Below are positions 1-4,922 of a stretch of 5,455 nt of DNA, piece by piece (the stretch's first letter is position 1; every line of letters starts with the position of its first letter). Origin of the DNA: an uncultured Clostridia bacterium (GTDB lineage: Bacteria; Bacillota; Clostridia; Christensenellales; Aristaeellaceae); NCBI GenBank assembly GCA_934647235.1, contig CAKUFG010000050.1:1-5455 (forward strand), in the 5' to 3' direction. A model generated the notes under the pieces. That model saw only the letters and a program-made list of their open reading frames with translations. It was not told the origin of the DNA and made no database searches. A program made the position numbers and the translations under genes.

Positions 1-150
1 CGCCCGAAACCCGCGCTTGCCGCAAGGCAGAAGCGCGGGGCGATTGGCTCAATGAGGCAACGAGTATTTGAACAATTTATTTGTTCAAATACGACTATGC
101 CGAATTGCGGACAAGGTGTCGAGCACACAGCGAGACGGATGAGGGGAACT
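1..150 (+). repeat. Remnant copy 0 of the structured intergenic repeat
   Basis: Positions 1-42 match the end of the 91-nt cassette found again near 1431-1471 and 3871-3911. They fold as arms CCCGCGCT (10-17) and AGCGCGGG (32-39) around an inner TGCC/GGCA stem with a GCAA loop. The match stops right after GGGGCG at 42. Positions about 113-149 match the tail of the other copies (GGTGTCGAGC followed by GACGGATGAGGGGAAC, as at 4231-4266 and 4441-4476). The middle part of the element is missing and replaced by unrelated sequence with its own inverted repeat (64-92). The left end of this copy lies outside the window, so its full size is unknown. No gene is visible in this stretch. Confidence 0.75.
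64..92. repeat. Perfect 12-bp inverted repeat upstream of the lipase-like gene
   Basis: The arms GTATTTGAACAA (64-75) and TTGTTCAAATAC (81-92) are exactly complementary around the 5-nt loop TTTAT. It is AT-rich, unlike the GC-rich hairpins of the repeat family around it. No U-run follows on either strand, so a simple terminator is unlikely. It could be an operator, a remnant of a transposon end or an insertion within copy 0. The function is not known. Confidence 0.7.
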
Positions 151-199
151 GCGTCGCTGTCCTTCTACTTTCCCGCTTTTTATCAGAAAGGAGCGCCCC

Positions 200-1342
200 A
201 TGAAAAAACTTGCCCTTGCGGCGCTTGCTGTGCTTCTGCTGTGCGCCTGCGCGTCGCCCGCGCTGGCGGAATGGCAGGATCGCTATCTCAGCCAGGATTC
301 CGCTGTGTTCGACCGTGAGCTTGCCCGGGAAGCGCTGCAGATGAGCACGCTGATTTATTATCGGGATCAGCAGGCTGCCTATATGCGCAAGGCCGGGTTC
401 AACACCGTGGGTTACTGGAATTTTCATCGCCCGGCGGGCGATACCCGGCATATCTGCGCCTATTACGTTTATCAAAAGGCGCTGCCGGACGGCCGCACGG
501 CGGTGCTGATTCTCATCCGCGGCACGGGCGATGACGAGTGGGCGCTGAACATGGACGTGATGCCCTCCGGCAATTACGATCTGCCCTACGCCGAAAACTT
601 CACCCTGGCTGCGCAGGATATTCTGGATACGCAGGCGGCTTATCTGGACAGCCTGGCCGATCCCGTATTTCTGGTCAGCGGCCACAGCCGCGGCGCGGCC
701 TGCGCCAATATTCTGGGCAAAATGCTGACCGATCGCTACGGCGCGCAGCGCGTGTATGCGTACACGTTTGCCACGCCGCGCACGGTGCGCGGGGAGTATC
801 CGGCCTACGCCAACATCTTTAACGTCATCAATCCCACCGATTACATCACCATGCTGCCGCTGCCGCAGTGGGGCTTTGCGCGCTATGGGGTGGATGTGAT
901 TTTGCCCGTGGTGGACGCCAGCGAACAGCAGCTATCCGCCGTGCAGGCGGATTTTGCGCAGGAGCTGGGCAACTGGGGCACGTTTCAGATATTCAAGGAT
1001 GGCGACCGCATTCCCACCGCTTTCGTCGCGGCCATTGCGGAGTTTTCACCTACCGTGCGCGACGCTTACCAGACGCGGCACAGCCTGCTTGGCCCTGGCC
1101 TGGCGCAGCCGGACGAGGACGGGCTGACGGGCAGCGAGTTTCTGATGCGGCTGAGCACGGCGATCCTCGGCCAACAGACCGCGCAGCTGATTCTGGATAT
1201 TTCCGCGCTCAAGGCCAAGGAGACGGATTTTGATCCCATCCTGAATGTGCTGACCAGCGCGGCCTTCTCGGGCGAGCTGAACGCCCTGACCATGGCGCAC
1301 ATGCCCGGCATGTACGCGGCCTGGCTGGCTGTGATGGAGTGA
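200..1342 (+). CDS. Secreted class 3 lipase-like alpha/beta hydrolase
   Basis: A 380-residue exported serine hydrolase of the lipase class 3 type, expected to cleave ester bonds in lipids or other acyl esters outside the membrane. Residues 1-23 form a signal peptide: KK, a leucine/alanine core, then ASPALA before E24. C17 in LCAC could instead be a lipoprotein anchor, but C at position -2 is unusual. Family marks in order are RGTG (107-110, oxyanion region), the nucleophile elbow GHSRG (161-165, S163), NPTDYITMLP (211-220, D214 as likely acid) and AHMPGMYAAWL (from 366, H367 as likely base). The assignment of H367 rests on its position and the following tyrosine; H294 is the alternative. The start is well placed, with AAAGGAG at 187-193 six bases before ATG. 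It appears to stand alone, with repeats on both sides. The substrate cannot be read from the sequence. Confidence 0.82.
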   Translation: MKKLALAALAVLLLCACASPALAEWQDRYLSQDSAVFDRELAREALQMSTLIYYRDQQAAYMRKAGFNTVGYWNFHRPAGDTRHICAYYVYQKALPDGRTAVLILIRGTGDDEWALNMDVMPSGNYDLPYAENFTLAAQDILDTQAAYLDSLADPVFLVSGHSRGAACANILGKMLTDRYGAQRVYAYTFATPRTVRGEYPAYANIFNVINPTDYITMLPLPQWGFARYGVDVILPVVDASEQQLSAVQADFAQELGNWGTFQIFKDGDRIPTAFVAAIAEFSPTVRDAYQTRHSLLGPGLAQPDEDGLTGSEFLMRLSTAILGQQTAQLILDISALKAKETDFDPILNVLTSAAFSGELNALTMAHMPGMYAAWLAVME

Positions 1343-1794
1343 CGAGGGGAAGGAACGAGGGAGGTACGTTTCTTTCTTGCGTCATAGCGCCGCCGCAGGC
1401 GGCTGAGGGCGCGCAATTTTGCAAATTGCCGCCCGAAACCCGCGCTTGCCGTAAGGCAGTAGCGCGGGGCGTACAAGGAAAGTAACAAAGAACCGGTGTG
1501 TGGCGAAAAAGTCAAGTTAATAAAACTGGAAGGCGGCACTGCCGCCCCCCGTGGCAGGAGAAAGCCTGAACCGCCCGGATGAAAGCAAGCTTTCCTCCGT
1601 TCGCTTCCTGCTTTTCCCCTTCGGTCTGGCTTCGCCAGCCCTGCGTCCAGCTGCGCTGTACGCTGCCACGGGGCGGTGGTTGGGCGCGGGAATCAGACTT
1701 GGCTGACTGCGATAGTTGGTGAGAGAAGCCAAGCTTCTTGCATAACGCACAACTATAAAAGCCTTCTCCCCAAGGAGAAGCCATTTTAGTGGCT
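1343..1794 (+). repeat. Structured intergenic repeat, copy 1 (forward, long form)
   Basis: About 450 bp directly after the lipase-like stop codon. In order: GACGAGGGG end motif; GTTTCTTTCTTG arm; a 91-nt cassette (1383-1473) with three hairpins; the hairpin GGCGGC-ACT-GCCGCC (1532-1546); a long-range inverted repeat CCCCGTGGCAG (1547-1557) / CTGCCACGGGG (1663-1673); inside it a hairpin CTGGC-TTC-GCCAG (1626-1638) and a stem at 1646-1660; then ATAGTTG (1712-1718) / CAACTAT (1750-1756) enclosing AGAAGC-CAA-GCTTCT (1724-1738); and last CTTCTCC-CCAA-GGAGAAG (1763-1780). The weak hairpin AGCCAT/GTGGCT (1779-1794) with T-rich sequence after it could help end transcription. It is homologous to 3788-4266 and, inverted, to about 1836-2090. 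No convincing gene is contained. Confidence 0.85.
1383..1473 (+). repeat. 91-nt hairpin cassette, long-form insert in copy 1
   Basis: Present in copies 1 and 3, absent from copy 2. It contains GCCGCC-GCA-GGCGGC (1389-1403), GCAATTT-TGC-AAATTGC (1413-1429) and CCCGCGCT/AGCGCGGG (1439-1446/1461-1468), the last with an inner TGCC-GTAA-GGCA. A CA dinucleotide sits at the start of the cassette and again just after its end, so the exact junction is uncertain by two bases. Confidence 0.75.
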
Positions 1795-1835
1795 GTTCTA
1801 TCTAATCTTTCTTATTGCCCTTCGCCGCGCCTGCT

Positions 1836-2090
1836 TCCCACACCCAATCATGCCCCCGTGGCACGCTGATCGCAGATCAGCGCAGGGCTGGCGAAGCCAG
1901 ACCAAGGGGGAAAAGCGAAGGGCTGACTGGGCGAAGCTTGCTTCAGACCAGGCAGCACAAGGTTTTCACCTGCCACGGGGGGCGGCAGTGCCGCCTTCCA
2001 GTTTAATTCAATCGGCTTTTACGTCACACACAGGTTCTTTGTTTCTTTCTTGACTCAAGAAAGAAACGTAACTCCTCGTCCCCCCTCGTC
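1836..2090 (-). repeat. Structured intergenic repeat, copy 2 (inverted, short form)
   Basis: Reads as the reverse complement of copies 1 and 3, so 1343-2090 forms one large imperfect inverted repeat with its tail ends facing each other across about 40 unrelated bases (1795-1835). The long-range arms are CCCCCGTGGCA (1853-1863) and TGCCACGGGGG (1971-1981), enclosing GCTGATC-GCA-GATCAGC (1865-1881) and CTGGC-GAA-GCCAG (1888-1900). The 91-nt cassette is missing. In its place two 13-nt arms, GTTTCTTTCTTGA (2041-2053) and TCAAGAAAGAAAC (2055-2067), meet across a single C. The tail module seen in copies 1 and 3 is also absent. It ends about 35 bp before the mtaB start, within the likely leader of that gene. 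Confidence 0.82.
2041..2067. repeat. 27-nt near-perfect palindrome (cassette-less junction)
   Basis: The 13-nt arms 2041-2053 and 2055-2067 are exact reverse complements with one central C at 2054. In copies 1 and 3 the same arms are split by 91 nt and the right arm has drifted (CAAGGAAAG). It lies 60 bp upstream of the mtaB start and may form a hairpin in its mRNA leader. No U-run follows, so it does not look like a classical terminator. Confidence 0.75.
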
Positions 2091-2126
2091 TCCCCGTCCA
2101 TCCCTCCGCAAAAGGAGTTTTTTCCA

Positions 2127-3419
2127 ATGAAAACCGTTGCCTTCCATACCCTGGGCTGTAAGGTGAACCAGTACGATAGCCAGGCCATGCTGGAGCTGTT
2201 TGAGCAGGCCGGCTACCAGCCCGGCGATTTCGACCAGCCCTGCGACGTGTACGTCGTCAATACCTGCACCGTCACCGGTACGGGCGATAAGAAAAGCCTG
2301 CAGGCCGTGCGCCGCGCGCGCAGGCTCAATCCCGCCGCCGATATCATCGTGTGCGGCTGCATGGCCCAGCGCGATGGCGAAAAGCTGCTGGCCGATACCG
2401 ACGCGCGCCTGATCCTGGGCACCGCCCGCCGCGCCGAGATCGTCACGCTTCTTGAGCAGGCGCAGCGCGAGCATACCCGCCTGTGCGCCGTTACCGACGT
2501 CCGCCGCGCCGCCTTTGAGCCGCTGCTGATCACCCATCAGGAGGGGCGTACCCGCGCCACCCTCAAGATTCAGGAGGGCTGCGACCGCTTTTGTACCTAT
2601 TGCATCATTCCCTATGTGCGCGGCGGCATCCGCTCCCGCAGCGTGCAGGATGTGCGCGATGAGGCCGCGCGCCTGGCGCAGGCCGGTTACCGCGAGATCG
2701 TGCTCACCGGCATCCACCTGACCAGCTATGGCCGCGATCTCAAAAACGACGATACGCTGCTGAGCGTCATCCGCGCCGTGCACGATATCGCCGGTGTGGA
2801 GCGCATCCGCCTGGGCAGCCTGGAGCCCGTGATCGCCACGGCGGATTTTGCCCGCGCGCTGGGCGAAATGCCCAAGCTCTGCCCGCAGTTCCACCTGGCG
2901 CTGCAATCGGGCTGCGACAGCGTGCTGCGCCGCATGCGCCGCCGGTATGATACCGCGGCCTTCCGCGAGAGCGCCCAGGCCCTGCGCGCGGTGTTTCCCG
3001 ATTGCGCGCTGACCACGGATGTGATGAGCGGCTTCCCCGGCGAGACCGATGCGGAGCACCGGCAGTCGCTGGATTTTTGCCGCGAGATGCGCTTTGCGCG
3101 CATGCACGTGTTCCCCTACAGCGAGCGCGAGGGCACGGTGGCGGCCACGATGCCCGATCCCGTGCCGCGGCATATCCGCGAGGAGCGTGCGCGGGAGCTG
3201 ATTGCCCTGGGCGCGGGCATGGCGGAGGATTATCGCCGCGCGCAGCTGGGCACGGTGCGGCGCGTGCTGTTTGAGCAGTGCGCGGAGGGCGTAAGCGTGG
3301 GCTACACGCCCGAATACATGCGCTGCGAGGCGCCGGGCGCGGTGTGCGGGCAGACGCTGCCCGTGCGCATGACCGGCCTGTTGCCCGAGGGCTTTTCGGG
3401 CGAGATCGTTACGGATTGA
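2127..3419 (+). CDS. mtaB: tRNA N6-threonylcarbamoyladenosine(37) C2-methylthiotransferase MtaB
   Basis: A radical-SAM enzyme that converts t6A to ms2t6A at position 37 of ANN-decoding tRNAs, in the cytoplasm, using two iron-sulfur clusters and S-adenosylmethionine. At 430 residues it has the usual family length. The N-terminal UPF0004 domain carries the cluster ligands C11 (LGCKVNQYDSQ), C47 (NTCTVT) and C78 (CGCMAQ). The radical-SAM motif CDRFCTYC gives C152, C156 and C159, followed by IIPYVRG. The motifs LGSLEP (229-234), LALQSGCDSVL (257-267) and DVMSGFPGETD (298-308) are typical of the MtaB branch rather than MiaB or RimO. A TRAM-like RNA-binding tail fills about 368-430 (GYTPEYMRC). The start is supported by AAAGGAG at 2111-2117, nine bases upstream, and by the fit of MKTVAFHTLGCKVNQ to the family N-terminus. 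hinT follows after 21 bp, so the two are probably cotranscribed. Confidence 0.96.
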   Translation: MKTVAFHTLGCKVNQYDSQAMLELFEQAGYQPGDFDQPCDVYVVNTCTVTGTGDKKSLQAVRRARRLNPAADIIVCGCMAQRDGEKLLADTDARLILGTARRAEIVTLLEQAQREHTRLCAVTDVRRAAFEPLLITHQEGRTRATLKIQEGCDRFCTYCIIPYVRGGIRSRSVQDVRDEAARLAQAGYREIVLTGIHLTSYGRDLKNDDTLLSVIRAVHDIAGVERIRLGSLEPVIATADFARALGEMPKLCPQFHLALQSGCDSVLRRMRRRYDTAAFRESAQALRAVFPDCALTTDVMSGFPGETDAEHRQSLDFCREMRFARMHVFPYSEREGTVAATMPDPVPRHIREERARELIALGAGMAEDYRRAQLGTVRRVLFEQCAEGVSVGYTPEYMRCEAPGAVCGQTLPVRMTGLLPEGFSGEIVTD

Positions 3420-3440
3420 AACAATCAGGAGGAGAGCATT

Positions 3441-3785
3441 ATGGACGATTGCATTTTCTGCAGGATCGCGCGCGGGGAGATTCCCAGCGCCAAGGTATAC
3501 GAGGACGAGCACGTGCTGGCCTTTAAGGATATCAATCCCCTGGCGCCCGTGCACGTGGTGGTCATTCCCAAGCAGCACGTGGCCAGCCTGAACGAGCTGG
3601 ACGCGCTGCCTGCCGATACGCAGCTGGCGCTGCTGCACGCCTGCCGCGAGGTGGCCCGCCTGACGGGCATTGCGGACAGCGGCTATCGCATCGCCTCCAA
3701 TTGCGGCGCGGACGCGGCGCAGAGCGTGCAGCACCTGCACATTCACGTGCTGGGCGGCGGCAAGCTGAGCGTCAGCATGGCGTAA
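3441..3785 (+). CDS. hinT: HIT-family (HinT-like) nucleotide hydrolase
   Basis: A 114-residue protein of the histidine triad family, HinT branch, which in characterised members hydrolyses purine nucleoside phosphoramidates and aminoacyl-AMP as a cytoplasmic dimer. The catalytic motif HLHIHVLGG gives H98, H100 and H102, with H100 the expected nucleophile. The N-terminus CIFCRIARGEIPSAKVYED supplies C4 and C7, the zinc-site cysteines seen in many bacterial members. DINPLAPVHVVVIPKQH (30-46) and SNCGADAAQSVQHLH (86-100) are classic family blocks. The length matches the family, so it is complete. AGGAGG at 3427-3432 precedes the ATG. It sits just behind mtaB, an order often seen in Clostridia, where rpsU commonly comes next. 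Here repeats and an rRNA operon follow instead. The cellular substrate is unknown. Confidence 0.95.
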   Translation: MDDCIFCRIARGEIPSAKVYEDEHVLAFKDINPLAPVHVVVIPKQHVASLNELDALPADTQLALLHACREVARLTGIADSGYRIASNCGADAAQSVQHLHIHVLGGGKLSVSMA

Positions 3786-3823
3786 AGGACGAGGGGAACG
3801 GGGAAAACGTTTCTTTCTTGAGT

Positions 3824-3914
3824 CATAGCGCCGCCGCAGGCGGCTGAGGGCGCGCAATTTTGCAAATTACCGCCCGAAACCCGCGCTTGCCGTAAGGCAG
3901 TAGCGCGGGGCGTA
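3824..3914 (+). repeat. 91-nt hairpin cassette, long-form insert in copy 3
   Basis: Same length and nearly the same sequence as 1383-1473. It holds GCCGCC-GCA-GGCGGC (3830-3844), a slightly broken GCAATTT/AAATTAC stem, and CCCGCGCT/AGCGCGGG (3880-3887/3902-3909) around TGCC-GTAA-GGCA. The third hairpin is the part also seen at 10-39, where the loop is GCAA. Confidence 0.75.
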
Positions 3915-4019
3915 CAAGGAAAGAGACAAAGAACCTGTGTGTGACGTAAAAGTTAAGCTGATAAAACTGGAAGGCGGCACTGCCGCCCACCTGTGTGCCC
4001 CCGTGGCAGGGAAAAACTT

Positions 4020-4065
4020 GAATCGCTCGGTTCGGAGTAAACTCCAACCGGGCGATTCTTCATTT
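4020..4065 (+). terminator. Possible rho-independent terminator inside repeat copy 3
   Basis: The left arm 4020-4037 and right arm 4042-4058 pair over 17 bp with one bulged C and a TAAA loop, followed by TTCATTTTT. This fits a terminator for the mtaB-hinT unit, though it lies about 235 bases past the hinT stop and the U-run is interrupted. In copies 1 and 2 the same place holds weaker hairpins (GAAAGC/GCTTTC-like and GAAGC/GCTTC-like), so termination may be a side effect of a variable apical stem of the repeat. Confidence 0.5.
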
Positions 4066-4302
4066 TTCCCCTTCGGTCGTGCTGCGCACGCCCCGCGCTG
4101 ATCTGCGATCAGCATGCCACGGGGGCATGGTTGTGTGCGGAAATCAGACGTGGCGGGTTGCGATAGTCGGCAAGACCGGTCAAGCATGATGAAACTGCGC
4201 GACTATAAAAGCCTTCTCCTATAAGGGAGAAGGTGTCGAGCGAACAGCAAGACGGAGGAGGGGAACTGCCGGATAGGTTTCCTTATGGTTTAGCTTTTCC
4301 AG

Positions 4303-4477
4303 CACGCGCTGATCTGCGATCAGCGTGCCACGGGGGCGTGGTTGGGTGCGGAATCAGACGTGACGGATTGCGATAGTCGGCAAGACTGGTCAAGTATGAT
4401 AAAACCGCACAACTATAAAAGCCTTCTCCTATATGGGAGAAGGTGTCGAGCGAATAGCGAGACGGATGAGGGGAACG
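4303..4477 (+). repeat. Truncated tandem copy of the repeat (copy 4)
   Basis: Begins part-way through the element and repeats 4097-4266 at roughly 90% identity by eye: GCTGATC-TGC-GATCAGC (4308-4324), TGCCACGGGGGC, ATAGTCG (4373-4379) / CAACTAT (4410-4416, one C·A mismatch), CCTTCTCC/GGAGAAGG (4422-4429/4436-4443), then the GTGTCGAGC...GATGAGGGGAAC tail. About 36 bases of unrelated sequence (4267-4302) separate it from copy 3. The upstream half, with the cassette and the left long-range arm, is missing. Confidence 0.85.
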
Positions 4478-4510
4478 CAACGATCTATATATGCTGAAAA
4501 GTGTACGCAT

Positions 4511-4578
4511 CAAAAAAGCTTCTCCTTGAGGAGAGGCTCCGCCGCAGGCGGTGGTGAGGTGTAGACCACGCAGTGGTC
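4511..4578 (+). repeat. Further tail-module fragment with three hairpins (copy 5)
   Basis: AAAAAAGCTTCTCC resembles the AAAAGCCTTCTCC tail module of the other copies. The hairpins are GCTTCTCC-TTGA-GGAGAGGC (4518-4537, one G·T pair), CCGCC-GCA-GGCGG (4539-4551) and GACCAC-GCA-GTGGTC (4564-4578). It is a diverged, short relative rather than a true copy. The last hairpin may not belong to the element. Confidence 0.6.
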
Positions 4579-4796
4579 GTTATCAGGACTATAATTAAAA
4601 GAACACGTGCGCCATCCATTCTCTTTTTCTTCGACAAAAACATTTGCCGCGCGCGCCGCTTTTTTGCGCCCCACCCCCACTGACAGTCCGATTTTGCCCG
4701 CTCAGCGCGTTTTGAGCGCCCGCGCGCCGTTCGCACTCGCCGCGGCAAACACCACTACATGGTGTGACAAATCATGCCAAATCACAAGATGTAGTC
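4579..4796. other. Gene-free spacer upstream of the rRNA operon
   Basis: No supportable gene. Composition shifts from pyrimidine- and GC-rich (about 4620-4745) to AT-rich. It contains a weak CGCTCA/TGAGCG hairpin (4699-4704/4713-4718). It also has a two-part inverted repeat: ACTACAT (4754-4760) pairs with ATGTAGT (4789-4795), and TGTGA (4763-4767) with TCACA (4782-4786). The second structure could be an operator or hairpin. Nothing shows which. Confidence 0.5.
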
Positions 4797-4882
4797 AAAA
4801 AGACGAACATTATCAAAAGAAGCTCAAAAAAACGTTCATTTTCGCAAAAAGAATCAAAAAAACCTTAAAAAACTTCAAAAAA
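4797..4882 (+). promoter_or_regulatory. A-tract-rich upstream (UP-like) region of the rRNA promoter
   Basis: Seven A-runs of 4-7 bases lie just upstream of the -35 box. The last four are centred near 4848, 4859, 4869.5 and 4879.5, one helical turn apart, which predicts an intrinsic bend on one face of the DNA ending at the promoter. A-rich UP elements that bind the RNA polymerase alpha subunit are known for strong rRNA promoters. Activity here is inferred. Confidence 0.7.
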
Positions 4883-4886
4883 GGTG

Positions 4887-4916
4887 TTGACAAGGGAAGG
4901 GGAGATGTGCTATTAT
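4887..4916 (+). promoter_or_regulatory. rRNA operon promoter (housekeeping sigma)
   Basis: TTGACA (4887-4892, perfect -35) is followed after 18 bp by TATTAT (4911-4916), with TGC directly before it, giving an extended -10. The start of transcription should be near 4923, leaving a leader of about 170 nt before mature 16S rRNA. Ribosomal operons often have two tandem promoters, but I see only this one clear match. Confidence 0.85.
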
Positions 4917-4922
4917 ATCCAA

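Larger units (their letters stand above)
3788..4266 (+). repeat. Structured intergenic repeat, copy 3 (forward, most complete)
   Basis: Starts with GACGAGGGG three bases after the hinT stop codon and shows every module: the GTTTCTTTCTTG arm, the 91-nt cassette (3824-3914), GGCGGC-ACT-GCCGCC, and a 13-bp long-range inverted repeat TGCCCCCGTGGCA (3996-4008) / TGCCACGGGGGCA (4115-4127). Inside that lie a strong hairpin (4020-4058), CGTGC-TGC-GCACG (4078-4090) and GCTGATC-TGC-GATCAGC (4097-4113). After it come ATAGTCG (4163-4169) / CGACTAT (4200-4206), the hairpin CCTTCTCC/GGAGAAGG (4212-4219/4226-4233) and the tail GTGTCGAGC...GAGGGGAAC. I see no supportable gene. The minus-strand frame that is open in copy 1 is stopped here at a TAA within the cassette. 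Confidence 0.87.

Noticed and set aside
1066..1784. Minus-strand frames through repeat copy 1 and the lipase end
   Set aside because: The repeat-derived peptide (LYAPRYCLTASAGFGR) recurs from copy 3, but there a TAA stops the frame inside the cassette. The reading frame is therefore not conserved, whereas stems are.
1815..2053. Small plus-strand frames through repeat copy 2
   Set aside because: Translations of the same repeat DNA on the other strand, with no ribosome binding site and no family resemblance.
1343..2090. CRISPR array
   Set aside because: The repeats are long, structured, few, in both orientations and not separated by uniform unique spacers.
2055..3857. 600-codon open frame on the minus strand, antisense to mtaB and hinT
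   Set aside because: It lies wholly opposite two clear genes, is rich in A, R, H, G and Q as expected from antisense GC-rich codons, starts inside a repeat and resembles no family I recognise.
3867..4513. Minus-strand frames through repeat copies 3 and 4
   Set aside because: They consist entirely of repeat hairpins, lack ribosome binding sites and are inconsistent between copies.
4590..4595. TATAAT as a promoter before 4600
   Set aside because: No acceptable -35 box lies 16-18 bp upstream and no gene follows closely.
4640..4670. Terminator at CGCGCGCCGCTTTTTT
   Set aside because: A T-run follows GC-rich sequence, but I find no stable stem with a sensible loop ending at it.
4763..4786. CRP/FNR-type operator from TGTGA and TCACA
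   Set aside because: The half-sites are 14 bp apart rather than the usual 6, so I report it only as an inverted repeat.
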